Shown piece by piece: positions 1 to 12,110 of a stretch of DNA of 40,000 nt. The position numbers and the translations under genes were made by a program. The stretch's first letter is position 1. Each line of letters starts with the position of its first letter. The notes under the pieces were generated by a model that had not been told where the DNA came from, did not search any database, and was given only the letters and a program-made list of their open reading frames with translations. Origin of the DNA: Chrysomallon squamiferum (taxonomy: Eukaryota; Mollusca; Gastropoda; Neomphalida; Peltospiridae). The stretch spans positions 29,445,972-29,485,971 of the forward strand of contig CM022672.1 in assembly GCA_012295275.1 (NCBI GenBank). Reading direction: 5' to 3'.

Positions 1-297
1 TGACATCATGTTATTTAAATTCTTAAAGCAAATGTTGTTAAACACTGATTCATTCAAAACGTGAAACCACAAAAATAGGATTATCCTGAATTAAAAGCTA
101 ATCAATCTCTCTGTTAGAAGGATAAATTAAAAACTCCTTGTTGCTTACTGACACCTTTGACATGAAGTATTAGTAATTTATCTAACAACACTGTGTACTG
201 GGGTATTAATAAATATTCATTACATTCATTCTGCTTAAAAATAACACCACTCTGATATTTTTGTCACTTCTGTTACTTCTTATTACAACTATACATT

Positions 298-560
298 TTT
301 ACTACTGTTATTAGTATTACTGTTACTACTACTATTACTACTAGTATTACTGTTACTGCTAGTATGATTAGTACTATTACCATACTATTATTATTACAAT
401 TAATGCTACCTCTACTAATTCTACTGCTACTGTTATTATTAACACTACTATGACTATTACCATTATCATTCCAGTAGTAGTACTATTATGAATATTATGA
501 CTATTATCATACTGCTGGTGCTGCTGCTTGACAACTACAACTATTACTACTATCATTACT
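298..560. repeat. Imperfect ACT/ATT trinucleotide tract
   Basis: Short runs of ACT, ATT and related triplets alternate over about 260 bases. The long open frames across it are translations of this low-complexity sequence, not genes. Confidence 0.8.
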
Positions 561-1511
561 ACTTCAATTACTACTTCCATTTGCTTAATTACAGATATTA
601 TCTTTAAACACAGTCACCTACACTCTCACAGGCCCAGTTGTCTACTGCTTTGTGTTATTCGTAACACTCTAAAGATTGGATTAATTTTGTCAAACTGTAT
701 TCATGCTCTGTTTAACCTTATTGAACTCTTTATTTATCACTGTTTAATGTTCTACTCGCTCACCTGTTCATAATCAGGTACCTTAGACTGCTCGTTAATA
801 CCTGATATGAAAGGCAGGTGAGTCTGTATGTAGTAAAACTAGTTTCTGCTGATGATTAAGGAGTTGGTGGTTAAATCTGTACATAAGAAAAATTTTAAGA
901 GGATTAAAGACTCGTATTCAGATAACAGGTAAATTGGTTTTACCTTTTAAAAAACTTCAGATCAAATGTCTGTAAATAATGGATATCTGTAACATGTAAA
1001 TGAGTTTTGGTAAGTTAAAAAGTTGATTGAATTATAGGTAATGCTGTTCTTAAGAAGTATCAAAGATCAATACAAATAAAAAGTGAATGATAACCTTCAG
1101 AATAAATCTTAAAAGGATCAAATATTTGTACTAATGAAAGGTATTTTGTTATCCTTAAATGATAAGGTAAATGTTGAATGAATTTTGGGTAAAGGTGAAC
1201 CTAGAAAACAAGTTTTGAAAAAGGAAATCAAAGATGAATGCTATTAAGATGTAAAATTGCTTTCAAAAGATTGATTATCAATAGAAGAGTTAGATAAATG
1301 AATTAGAAGAATAACTTGTATATGAATTAATGGGTAAATTTGTTTTGCAGAGGAAATATTAGTTGTCCTGATATCAAAAAATAAAATTATTAAAATTTGC
1401 ATTAAGAAAAAGGTTCTTATAAGACCATTTATGCATGATTGTATGAAATGTTTTAGGAATAGGAATAGAAAAAAAATTAATGTGCTAATCAGAGCAAGCT
1501 GTTGTGAAGCA

Positions 1512-1559
1512 CATCTGCGACGCTTTCTGACAGGTCAGCGGGCGTGTCCGTCGCAGATG
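1512..1559. other. GC-rich hairpin (11-bp perfect inverted repeat)
   Basis: CATCTGCGACG at 1512-1522 is the exact reverse complement of CGTCGCAGATG at 1549-1559. The 26-base loop contains a smaller CTGA/TCAG dyad. It stands out from the surrounding AT-rich DNA. I see no protein or RNA family match. Confidence 0.7.
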
Positions 1560-2766
1560 AAATGTTTTGAGAAGATTAGAGTTAAATACTAATATAGTAA
1601 CAAAACAAATCTTTAGCTATTCAAAACATTTATAACTTTAAGAGAATTGCAAGGTATTGTTATGCCTTGCAAATAAGTATTTAGCATGAAAAGACTTGGG
1701 AAGTTTAAAGTTACTGTGACTTGTAGATAAACATCTTATCACTGTTAGCACATTTTGAAAAGATCACAATAACTGAATTAAATGATATTTATATTAGAGG
1801 TAAATGCGTTGCCTATGTAAATAATAATATAAGAAAACAAATTCAAAATTACTTGACAACAATAAGATTTCAGAAGACAGTAGCTGGAAATCTTTTTTTT
1901 TTCAATCCTTTTTTGGCTATACTATTGAAGATGAATATGATCATGAGTATCCTTTGTCTGATCATTGTTAAAGATTCCCAGAATTTATGATTTAGAGCTT
2001 GTCTTCTGTCAAAACTTTGTCAGTTTTTCTCTGAGTTTGAATATCAGGAAATTGCCTCTCAATTCTAGTAATTTATTTAATTTTATTTGTTGAAGATTAT
2101 CAGTCATTATAAGTATGGTATTGGTCAAGAATACAAACTTAAGAATCTGTGTGTAAATAATTATGGTATTCTGTCAGATGTTTCTAGGACTAGTAGTAAA
2201 CTCTTGATGTAGATAACTTCGTAGTATCTGTTTTATCAGATTTTAAACTTATTTTATAACAGTGCTTTCCACTATGCATCTTCTGAGAAACCTTTCCTTT
2301 ACAGTTATTAAATTTCTTTCATTCTTGTTTATTTAATCTCTGTGTATCATATAACAAAACCTTCTGACACCATAATCTTTACATGGTACTGATCCATCTA
2401 ACTCTTGTTAAAAACATCCAGCACAGTTATTCCTGTGGTTTATTCAAAATGATGTTGTATTTAGTTTCTCTAAGACATTGTTAAATAAAACATTTCTTTC
2501 TGCTTTAAGTTTTGAGTTTTGGTGTCAGGTACAATTAGCCAAATCTTGTAAAATATCCACCATAAAAAGTCAAAATACTCAGTAATTACAACAGTAATTA
2601 TCACAGTAATTCAACGCTTAGATTTCTTGTCTACTATCATACATGTCACACACATACACACCGATATGCAGGCAGTATTCTTTTAAACACCTGCACACGT
2701 ACAGAGTCAGGAGTGGACACTTAACTGTATTTTCTCCTCTTGCAGGGTTTTCTGTCCCGGCACAGA

Positions 2767-4054
2767 ATGGACAGGTTGAAGCCCGAGCGGGCTCCTCGGC
2801 AGCGGATCCAGACAGTCTGGCGTAACGTTACGTGGGCAGACGCTTTCTCAGACGATTCCTTAATCATGGATACAATTGACATCACACCAGACTTTGCTCT
2901 TCGTAAAATCACTTTACTCTTTGAGAACAAGAAATATGAAGAATGTGCAGGACTAATTCGTAGACTCAATGAACTGGCTGTGGGTGCCATTCTCAGTGAA
3001 GTTCCAATCGAAGTTCTTCACGAAGCTCTCCCACAGAGCATATGCATTCTTGAAGCTCTGTATTTAAAAGTGTTTCAGTCCTGTGAAACTAATTTTCCAC
3101 TTGAGCAGATGAAGACTGAGCAGCTCATAAAACAAATTGTTTGTCTTTTTGCAAAAGACGTGCACACAAACTCAAACGGTGCCAAAAACTGCAACATGTT
3201 CCTTCCCTCCTGTCGAACAATTCTAAGGATTGTGATGACTGTTGAGCCAGAGTTCAGACACCACATTGTCCAGAGGAAGAAAGTGCTTGACCATTGCATG
3301 AAACGACTGGCAAAGCATGGCATGGTGGATTCGTCAGGAGGTAATTACATGTATCTTCACGATGCTCTCAAACTTGAGTTTGAGAAAGTCATTACTCAGC
3401 TCAAATGTGCAATTCAGAAACTGGAGCAGCTGAGTCTGGCTACCAAACACCCCACCTCAACATCCTTGACCTCTGGTAAGGCACCCATATGTGCTAGTCA
3501 CCAGAGACTGATGCAGGTCACAAGATCGGATGTTCAGGACAGGGTCATCAAGAACAAGACACTGTACAACATAGTGGAACCTGCCATTAAAAACCAATAC
3601 CTGAACAAACTGATCAGAGTGCTGTGCAAGCGGATTGAGTACGACAAGGTAATGCTTTTTCATGACACTGAGTTACGAAAGATGGCCGGACTAACAGACG
3701 ATGACACGTACTTGTCAGTGACGTTGCGGCAGTTCTCACAGGGCTACACGATGATGCTGCAGCTGCTAAAAGAGATCAGTGGTGATGAAGCTGAAAGCAA
3801 AACTGATAGTGGTACTGTCAGCTCTAGTGACGATGAAAATGACGACGATGATGATGATGAAGAACTGAAAAGTCACATGCGGAATGAGAAGCTTGTGAGC
3901 ATGAATGGCAACCTGCCTGCCAGGAGTCGTCATGACACCGTGGACATCAGGAAGATTCAGCCGGTGAAGGAGGTGTCGGAGGAAGTGAAGAGGAACAGGC
4001 GTGAAGCTGATCAAGTTCTGAACTCGGGAAATGGCTGGTTTGTCCTTGACTCAG
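2767..4054 (+). CDS. Mieap-like (SPATA18-type) protein, coding exon 1
   Basis: First recognised coding exon of a five-exon gene with coding segments 2767-4054, 11885-12110, 12513-12723, 13803-13991 and 14476-14760, about 732 residues in total. The exon opens after an acceptor at 2745. I chose the ATG at 2767 because it is the first in-frame Met and has A at -3 and G at +4; an upstream coding exon is not excluded. It ends at a CAG|GTTCGT donor with one base carried over. The encoded roughly 430 residues look helical and soluble, with an Asp/Glu run near residues 355-368 in a Ser-rich linker. I do not recognise a named domain in this part. The gene assignment rests on the last exons, which resemble the Mieap C-terminal domain. 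In vertebrates Mieap acts in mitochondrial quality control; that role is only inferred here. Confidence 0.8.
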
Positions 4055-4090
4055 GTTCGTGGTTCTCTTCTAGAGTTTCTCATTAAATAT

Positions 4091-4093
4091 CAT

Positions 4094-4128
<35 letters not shown>

Positions 4129-4256
4129 TTAAGTATTATTATTATTGTCATATTCATCATCATATTCATCATCATATTCATCATCATTTTCATCATCATC
4201 ATCATCATTATTATTATTATTATTATTATTATCTTCATTATTATTCTTAACATCAT
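4091..4256. repeat. (TAC)n / (ATT)n / (CAT)n compound microsatellite
   Basis: About twelve TAC units are followed by mixed ATT and CAT triplets just inside intron 1. The Asn/Asp-rich reverse-strand open frame here is an artefact of this tract. Confidence 0.95.
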
Positions 4257-6579
4257 TATATTTCTTATTATTTTTGTTAATGAAAAAGTCTGAGTAAAAA
4301 ACCATATTGCCTCTTATAGTTGATGATTGGCAAAAAGTATTTTTTTTATCAACAAGAAATAGCATGCAGAAAGGGGGCCAAAGGGGTGGTCCCATCAAAA
4401 GGGGGGGCATCCTACCAGAAAAAAGAACTTAATAAATTTGGTTGGTTTATATTTAAATGAAATAAAGTGTTTTATTTTATGTTTCATTTGTGTTCACATA
4501 TTCAAAATATTCATATTCTTCCTTTCTCATGATATGTCTCAGTACTAGGCCATATACTTGAGCATTTGAGGCATACAATCAAGGAGTTGGCCCCAGGCAT
4601 CACCAGATCTCTGCATACCACTGAATAACACATTACACCTTTGTGTGGTACTTAAACAACAGATACATTTTAACTCAGTGAGCACCCCACTGTATTCCAG
4701 TGGGGAGTTATAATAGATACTATGATAATTTCTAATGTACAAATGCTTTTAATATCATCACAACTTCTACAGTGAATATGTAAAGTAACCTAGAGATAAC
4801 AGCCTTCAAAATTATTTAAAATAGGATGTTAGGAAAGAAAATTGAAGTTTCTTACAAAGTTTAAACCAAACAGGTATTTGAGAATATATAAAACATTTAA
4901 ATTATGGTATTTCTTAACCTATCTCAAAATATAAATTTAACAAGAAACAAAACAGGAAAAAAAGACAATCATTGGAAATTTATGTAGCCTCTTTATTCTT
5001 ACTAGTATGGACATGCACACTAAAAACAAATTAATTGAAACTTTATAAAACAAACAGTTTCTTGAATATAATAACTGATATTATATACTACAAATTTATA
5101 TCAGATTAAAAAAATCTCTTCAGACATTTTCAGTGTGACACTTTTAGGAGAAGTCAGTTATTCTGAAGTGTCTGAATTTTTTAATATTTTTTATTTTACA
5201 TATTTATTTACAAACTGCTGCAGGAGTACTTGAAGACACAATCAAAACTTCACTATAAAGGACTCAATGTGTTCTCACCAACACAAATACACTTAAATAA
5301 AGCAATCACTTGTAAACTATGTTCTTACAACAACAGCAGGTACATTTCAGAGTATATTTGTACTAAAGGAACAAAGAAACCAGGCTCAACATGTGAGATT
5401 AATTGACCGTGATGGTCATGGGTTGTCTGTAGTACAGTTCAGAGTGTCTCACTCCGTAGATTTTATTTCTTGTGTGTGATATACTGACTCAAGCAAATCA
5501 AATCATCTGCTGTTGATGGTTTGATCTGAGACATGTTTGAGGATTAAGAGATGAAGGATAATAACCGTATCTAATCTGGTTTGACACTCAGTCAGTTTGA
5601 AATCTGTCACCTTATGAATGGACAATTAGATTTTACTTCTTTTTTAAATTTGAGACAGGTCCAGGCAGGAAGCATAGTGTACTGCTTGGGTAACACTGTC
5701 AGGCAGGGTTGTTTTTGCCAGAAGGGTGAAAGAGTTAAAATATCAAATGTAAAAATAACTTAAGAGTATAGAAATATAAAATTAAAATAATAACAAATTT
5801 GTTTTCACTGATTTATATTTTTTAAATTCTGAATAACAAAGTAAATTTTTGGCAGTCCACTGAACTGTGTGTATGATTTCAAACAAAGCTGTTCCAGGGA
5901 TTTCATATTTTCTCTTTTCTTTTTGTCAGTGGTAACCACAGAAGAAACATAATAACAGCAGATTCAAGATAAGTTAATTTCTGGCAGAAATCCCACTCAA
6001 AAGCAGGGTTATTTCTAAACGTTTTTGTATAACCATTTGTGTACAGGATAATTTCTTTTCATTGTCATGTTCTTTGTGAAAGCATTTCTGAGATTTGTTT
6101 GAAACAGATTAGTAAGTATAATATTGATATTAGCAGTTTACTAATTATGTAATAGCTCAGTATGTGTCTTATATGAATGTGTGTATGTGTTTTAAAAAGT
6201 GATAAATATTTTATAATTTTATAAAATTATATGGTATTTAGTAAATGACTGAAGTAATAAAGTTTTTATAAAATTAAGTGATTATCAAGTAAGTAGGTAT
6301 GTTTTTTTCTCTGTATTGTGTTAGTTTGTCTGTGAGCATACAAAACAGAGATTATTTTATTAGTGAATAAACTAAGATACTAAAATGACACATTTTACAA
6401 ATACATAAAACACTTGACCAGTCTTAAATAACAGTAGTTTCAGTATTCATAGTGTTTACATAGTACACTTGTAAAATACTTCTGTATTGACTTTATGTAC
6501 ATATAATATATAACAGTTTCATGGACACTTAAAACATAGAGCTGTGCACGGAAAAATATGTACAAGACACATATACATT

Positions 6580-6581
<2 letters not shown>

Positions 6582-6610
<29 letters not shown>
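6582..6610. repeat. (AC)n microsatellite
   Basis: Uninterrupted AC dinucleotides, about 14 units. Confidence 0.95.
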
Positions 6611-6611
<1 letters not shown>

Positions 6612-6970
6612 TTTAAAATTTCAGGTACATAACTTACAACATAAACACTTAATACATTTTTCAAATCTCTGCCTGTATTATCCTGGTTGACATTCACTAA
6701 CAAATCTTAATGCAGTCTGGTTCCTCCACTGGTCTGGAATTTCAGATGTACAAACCCACCAGATATTTAACTTATAGCACTGACTGTAGAGTTAGCACTG
6801 GTTTGGTTTGCTGGTTTCATTAATGCAGTGTTCTATGCTGTTCACTGTATAACTAATGTAATTCAGCATTCCGTGTGTAACTAACAGGTACATTTATAGC
6901 ACACTAATGAATAAACTGGAGTGAAATAAAGCGTGTAGAATTTATTTACATATAAAACACTAAATGTTTC

Positions 6971-7052
6971 TTTTTGCTATTTTTCTACTGGTCTCTGCAT
7001 GCATGCATGCATGTGTGTGTGTGTATGTTTTTTTTGCTATTTCTGTTCTCTG

Positions 7053-7088
<36 letters not shown>

Positions 7089-7195
7089 TTTCTATTTCTG
7101 TTCTCTGCATGTGTGTGTGTGTTTTGCTATTTTTCTTGTTCTCTGCATGTGTGTGTGTGCGTGCGTGTGTGCCTGTGTATGTGTGTGTGTGTGTC
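6971..7195. repeat. Four-copy minisatellite with embedded (TG)n
   Basis: The phrase TTTTGCTATTTCTGTTCTC followed by TGCATG and a (TG)n run recurs four times (starts near 6971, 7030, 7085 and 7122) with small changes. The Cys/Val-rich open frames over it come from the TG runs. Confidence 0.85.
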
Positions 7196-7463
7196 GTAAA
7201 TATATTTAGTTTTTTTCCAGATATTTTTGTTTTGCTACAAGTAAGAAATAACAAAATACTAAGTCTAATACCATTCACAAAGGCTGTCATTCCTTTTCTT
7301 TGTTATTTGTTCAACATGTTACGTGTTACACAGAATAGTTAAAAACAAATTCTGTGGAAGAGAGGACAACAAGAAAATCTCTAGAGTTTTTACTTCAACT
7401 ACCATGCAGTGACTTGAACTTGCAGACACAATTACACACGTGCACATGTATGCACACACATGC

Positions 7464-7487
7464 AAAAAAAAAAAAAAAAAAAAAAAT
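7464..7487. repeat. Poly-A tract
   Basis: Twenty-four consecutive A after a CA-rich stretch. Confidence 0.9.
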
Positions 7488-8025
7488 TATTATAATTTAC
7501 TTTTGTATTTTCATGAGGATTCTTTAATCTGCACAAATATTTGATAAAACAAAACAAAAATGTCACAAAACAGAACTATCCCTTTTTTCATACCACAAAT
7601 AACTTAGTGTTTTGATATGACAGCAGTGTAATATGAAGTGTATGTGTCAGATATTAACTGCTGTGTAAAGTGACTGGTATATTACAGTGTTTATTACCTG
7701 TGTGACATCTGTGTGATGGATAAGCCGTGTACCTGTTTCCCCTGCATCACAGACAACAGACAGAAAATTATAACAATGCTTGTTCTTGTCAGTCTCTTGA
7801 CAGTTATGTTTTATTTGTTAATGAGATTGATTTGTTTTTTTTTAATATCTTCCTCTACACCATATTACGATTCATTATTACGTAGTTTATAAAACCAACA
7901 AAAAAACTTTGATAATTATTACACACACACACACATACACACAACCACACAAACACATGCAAATGCACATAAATGCACACATGCACATGGTCATCTCCCT
8001 GGTCAAATCAGAAAAAGACAAATGA

Positions 8026-8026
<1 letters not shown>

Positions 8027-8064
<38 letters not shown>
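8027..8064. repeat. Long poly-A tract
   Basis: Thirty-eight consecutive A preceded by CA-rich sequence. It could be a retroposon tail, but no recognisable element body precedes it. Confidence 0.9.
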
Positions 8065-8066
<2 letters not shown>

Positions 8067-8712
8067 AAAACATAAAAAATAAAAAAACTGACAAAAGTGA
8101 ATAATTATCAAATGTTTTGTTCTTCTTGTTGTTGGTCTTCAGAATGTTAAAAGGGTGTAAAAATAAAATGAAAATTCCTGTTTGATTGATAAACAGATGT
8201 GACAAGTTGTGGAAAAACTGCAGAAATGGTAAGTAAATTAATGAGTTTAATCCATGGATTAAAAAAATCGCAGTAGCCATGTAATCAAAGTTAACATTTT
8301 CAGATTTTTTTGTGGGGGGACATTATTTTTTTATTTTTTTTATAAATTTTATTTCTGGAATGTTCACTAAATTTCATCACTGGAAACAGGTCATGTTAAA
8401 AGTTTAAACATTGCAGAGGGCATTTATTTGTTATTTTTGAAGAGGGATAACTGGCAAGGAACGAGTGACTTGTTGACAGATTGTCATCACTTGGTATTGT
8501 GTATTAAGGTTTTATCAACACACAATTGCAGAAAAAATTACTAAATTCACATTCTTGGCAAAAGCAAACCATGTTTGGTATTCAGCTGTATTTGGTATTC
8601 TAGATGTTTTTACACATATAACTTTTAAAAAGTTCACTGCAGTGTCCTTGTATTTGATGCAAGATGTTGCACGGACGAGGTAGGTTGGAAGGAAAATAAC
8701 ATTTGTATCTTT

Positions 8713-8715
<3 letters not shown>

Positions 8716-8751
<36 letters not shown>
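8716..8751. repeat. (TG)n microsatellite
   Basis: About 18 uninterrupted TG units. Confidence 0.95.
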
Positions 8752-8758
<7 letters not shown>

Positions 8759-8842
8759 GTTTTATTTATTTGTATGTGTTTCTTTATTAAAAAAAAAAAA
8801 GAAAAAAGTATACTTACAGGTTTAATGAGTTCATTTCATCAA

Positions 8843-8880
8843 TTAGGGTGCAGAACTCACGAGGATCTGTTCAAATCCTG
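8843..8880 (+). mobile_element. Probable tRNA-derived SINE fragment (3' half of tRNA-like head)
   Basis: GTTCAAATC matches the Pol III B-box consensus GWTCRANNC exactly. It is preceded by CTCACGAG, which could be an anticodon loop, at the expected distance. No A box is visible upstream, so only the 3' half of a tRNA-like head seems present. Assignment as a SINE relic is inference. Confidence 0.4.
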
Positions 8881-9749
8881 TAGGGAAAAAAGTATTACAT
8901 TTTGTTATGCTGCTGCTATAACTGTTTTATATTTTTATTTTAATATTTATTATTAAATAAATAACAGAACTGTTACTATTTACTTAAACATTTGTAGTTA
9001 CTTATTTTTATTATTGCTATATTAATAAAGTTGTTGTTGTTTTTATTATTATTATTGTTATTATTATTAGTTTTGTTATTATTATTAGTTACTGTGAGGG
9101 TTTGTTATTGTTTTTGTTACTGCTGTTGAAATGTGGATAGATAAAAAATAATACTGTAAATATCATCCAGAATTGTCAATGAGAATTCCCTTGCCATTGC
9201 AGTCATTTTGCATAAACTCAGTCTTTTAAAACATTTTACATTATCCTTTCAATCATGTAAAGTAAATTTCATTTTTTCTTTTTCCCAGTTTCTCTCTCTT
9301 TTTTCTTTCCTAAATAAATAAATATATAAGTAAAAAAGTAATAAAAAAAAGTCTTAAGATAGTATTAAACATAAATTAACCTTTATATCTTTATTTTATT
9401 TTTAAACCACTGATAGATGCACATTTTATTCAGTTTTTCATTGACAAAATCACATTTTTAAACATTGGCAGAAGTGGCATTAAACATTATTATGAAAATT
9501 GATTTTCTTACTAGCTGTTTATAACAGTACTTATTTCATATATCTCCAATAGTATGATATGAAAGGTGGTTAAAATAATTGCTTCCTTTTTTCTTTCTTT
9601 TCTTTATTTCATAAATTAATTTAATTTCAGATATAATAATTTTATAATGCATGCTCCATATAAACACACAGACCATATCTACTTTTGTGCCTATTCATCA
9701 CACACACACACATGCACATACATACCTCCATTCATACATACAAACATAA

Positions 9750-9750
<1 letters not shown>

Positions 9751-9780
<30 letters not shown>

Positions 9781-9793
9781 CATACATACATAC
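9751..9793. repeat. (ACAT)n microsatellite
   Basis: About ten tandem ACAT units inside a wider ACAT/CA-rich zone (9640-9830). Confidence 0.9.
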
Positions 9794-10053
9794 ACATATA
9801 TATGTAGATATAAACACACATACACAAAATCATACCCATTCTAATGCATACATAAAATCATATAAAAACCTGTACCCTTTGAAAACATTCAGCAAAGAAA
9901 GAATATTTCATCAAACATGCAGTCATTAAATTTTAATGTCGGTCAGTTGCTCACAAGACAGTAACTCAGTGGACAGTGGCCCACCATAATGTGAGAATTT
10001 TTTTTTAGAAATAAAGCTTTATTTATTATTTTATTAACAAGAAATAACAGAGT

Positions 10054-10054
<1 letters not shown>

Positions 10055-10105
<51 letters not shown>
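10055..10105. repeat. (AC)n microsatellite
   Basis: About 25 uninterrupted AC units. Confidence 0.95.
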
Positions 10106-10106
<1 letters not shown>

Positions 10107-10280
10107 ATAACCTATAGTAAAATTTTATTGGTTAAAAAAATTGGCAACAGTGCTGAGCAGTTGTCTGTAAACCATTAAATTCCATGCATGATATACAAGT
10201 TATATAACACTGGTGCTATACACTTTATATTTAACTTTAAACATGTACTTCATGTAGCCCAGGCTTGCTAAATCACATCA

Positions 10281-10480
10281 TTAGTTAACATGTCACATTC
10301 ACTTAAGAGGTCAGGTCACACAGGTCAGCTAGTGTTTCAGACAGCCTCCTGTAACCACGGCGACTGCCGACCTAATCTGTGTAGATTATTTCTTACAGAT
10401 GGTACTGCCCTAAGGCAGGATCGCCATGCAGGGTTGAGTCTAACCTATCATTCCAAAGGGGCAGGCCCTTTATCAGGTTA
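10281..10480. repeat. GC-richer island, possible dispersed repeat
   Basis: About 200 bases with much higher GC than the flanking intron, containing ACCACGGCGACTGCCGACCT. It begins near tandem AGGTCAGGTCACACAGGTCAG motifs and ends with AGGTTAGT. A 63-codon frame crosses it, but as a cassette exon the phase does not fit the neighbouring exons and a stop appears. A dispersed repeat is therefore the better guess. I cannot name the family. Confidence 0.4.
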
Positions 10481-10489
10481 GTGTGTAAT

Positions 10490-10936
10490 TAATAACAATA
10501 ATGTGTGTGTTGGGGGGTATGGGGGTTTTAATGTAACACCAGATAATTTGTTAATAAAGTGCATTTGTGTGTATGTAATTTAATATATTTAATATGTAGT
10601 GTTGGGTAACGTAAGTACATGTGTGTAAATAATACTACTGTGTTTAGTACAATGTGTGTGTTAAAAATAGCATTTCTCTATCATTCTGTGTTGTTTAATA
10701 AATATAACATTTATATGAAAATAATGTGTTTGATAATAGTGTTTATTAATGTAGTGTTTTTTGTAATGCATTATTTATCAATATAATGTGGGGTTTGTTT
10801 TGTAATATAGAGTTTGTTAATGTAATGATTTTGTTAAGCCTTTTTGACTGTTTAATGTGTTTAATACACAGGAATGGTTGCTGATGCAGTATATTTGTTA
10901 ATGTAATATGGTTTAACTATTAATTCTATGTTGTTA

Positions 10937-10990
<54 letters not shown>

Positions 10991-11160
10991 TTTATTATTT
11001 TTGTGTGAGTGTGTGTAATGTTTATTAATGCAGTTGTTAATGTAATGTGCATTAATTAATGATATGTGTTAATATAATGTATTTTTATTAATGTTTTGAA
11101 ATGTTATTCATTTTTAATAGTGTGTAGTAGTTAGATGTTACATGTGTTTGCTAATGATTT
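10490..11160. repeat. Degenerate short tandem array around a TTAATGTAATGTG motif
   Basis: Variants of TTTGTTAATGTAATGTG recur many times, interrupted by an (ATT)n run at 10941-10990. Copies are diverged and spacing is irregular. Confidence 0.55.
10941..10990. repeat. (ATT)n microsatellite
   Basis: About 16 tandem ATT units. Confidence 0.95.
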
Positions 11161-11884
11161 TCTATTAACAAAGTCATTTGAAACCTCTCTCTTGTGAAGG
11201 GTTGGAAACTTGAGTGTTATCAATTAGTTCATGTGTTGCTGTTGAGAACAACAACCAAATGTTCATATAGGTCTCCTAGGAATGTTTGTGTGTGTTTGTG
11301 TAGTGTGTGTTATTGTATGTGTGTGTGTACATACATGTGTAGTGTGGATGTATGTGGTATATTTATGTGGTATGCCTCTATTGTGCTTTTCTCTGTGTGT
11401 TTTTCATGAAAGGGTTGTAAGAATTGTTTATTTGAAAATCAGTGTAGATTAAAGATAATATCTTTTTGGACTGATTATGGTTTAATGATGAACAGTCCAG
11501 TTCTTGTTTTTGTTGTTTGTACTAATGCTGGTACTTATAATTATGAATTTACACTTTGTCTGCACAGCAATCCATCTGTCCTTTGATCAGGTTAGTTATT
11601 ACATTCATCAGATTATCCTTTTATCCATCAATTTGTTTACATTCAAAATTCCATCCATGTCATTCACTTCATATTTTATTTATTTATTTGTTTGTATTTT
11701 TGTGTGCATGTGTGGATTCAGTTGGATCATACTGTTTCTTTGTAGAATTTTTTATCCATTAGTCTGTGAATCCAGTCTTCCAAATTAAACCCTCTTTATT
11801 TGGTTTTGTTTGTGTTGAAGACTTCACCTATATTTCAGGAGGTATTTTCAGGATATTTTCTAGCAGATGTTTATTAAATTTCAG

Positions 11885-12110
11885 ATTTCCCGAGGTATTC
11901 TGGACTCTCCAGTATGATGCGTCCCAGCAGCTTCACGCTGAGTTCTCGACTTGACAGAACAACTTTGTTCTCACGTCCAGCATCTGTGCTGCCAAATGGA
12001 GAAAATGCAGAGACACTGAAGATGGAGATAAGCAGACTGAAAGAGGAACTCCATGTTGCAAAGGATGAAGTTAAGAGACTTCTGCAGAGGGAACAGATGC
12101 TGAAGGAAAG
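11885..12110 (+). CDS. Mieap-like protein, exon 2 (coiled coil)
   Basis: Starts after TTTCAG at 11884 and ends at GAAAG|GTATTT. The first two bases complete the Asp codon begun in exon 1, and two bases carry over to exon 3. It encodes a Ser/Arg-rich stretch, then a heptad-like segment (about residues 470-505, with MEISRLKEELHVAKDEVKRL) typical of a short coiled coil. Vertebrate Mieap also has coiled coil upstream of its C-terminal domain. Confidence 0.8.

Larger units (their letters stand above)
1..2745. other. AT-rich region upstream of, or 5' intron of, the Mieap-like gene
   Basis: No convincing coding exon was seen on either strand. The stretch holds a trinucleotide-rich tract near 300-560, a GC-rich hairpin near 1512-1559 and otherwise AT-rich unique-looking sequence. 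The exon that follows starts right after a splice acceptor (a pyrimidine-rich run ending in tgcag at 2745). At least part of this region is therefore probably intron, and an untranslated or short coding first exon may lie here or further left. Confidence 0.5.
4055..11884 (+). other. Intron 1 of the Mieap-like gene (7.8 kb)
   Basis: Bounded by a GTTCGT donor and a TTTCAG acceptor with matching phase (one base plus two bases gives an Asp codon). I saw no further convincing exon inside. The unique stretches, such as 4430-6580 and 7490-7900, show nothing recognisable beyond AT-rich sequence. Confidence 0.7.

Noticed and set aside
2740-2766. Using the TTG at 2740 as the protein start
   Set aside because: It lies in the splice acceptor region (tgcag ends at 2745); ATG 2767 or an upstream exon is more plausible.
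2643-2825. Open frame overlapping the first Mieap-like exon in another frame
   Set aside because: It crosses the intron-exon border without splice logic and the downstream coding frame is different.
4129-4410. Minus-strand frame rich in Asn and Asp
   Set aside because: Produced by (ATT)n and (CAT)n microsatellites.
6964-7342. Cys/Val-rich frames in several phases
   Set aside because: Translations of (TG)n runs and the minisatellite.
7921-8064. CA-rich sequence plus A38 as a SINE or processed pseudogene
   Set aside because: No tRNA-like head, coding remnant or target-site duplication could be seen; retained only as a poly-A tract.
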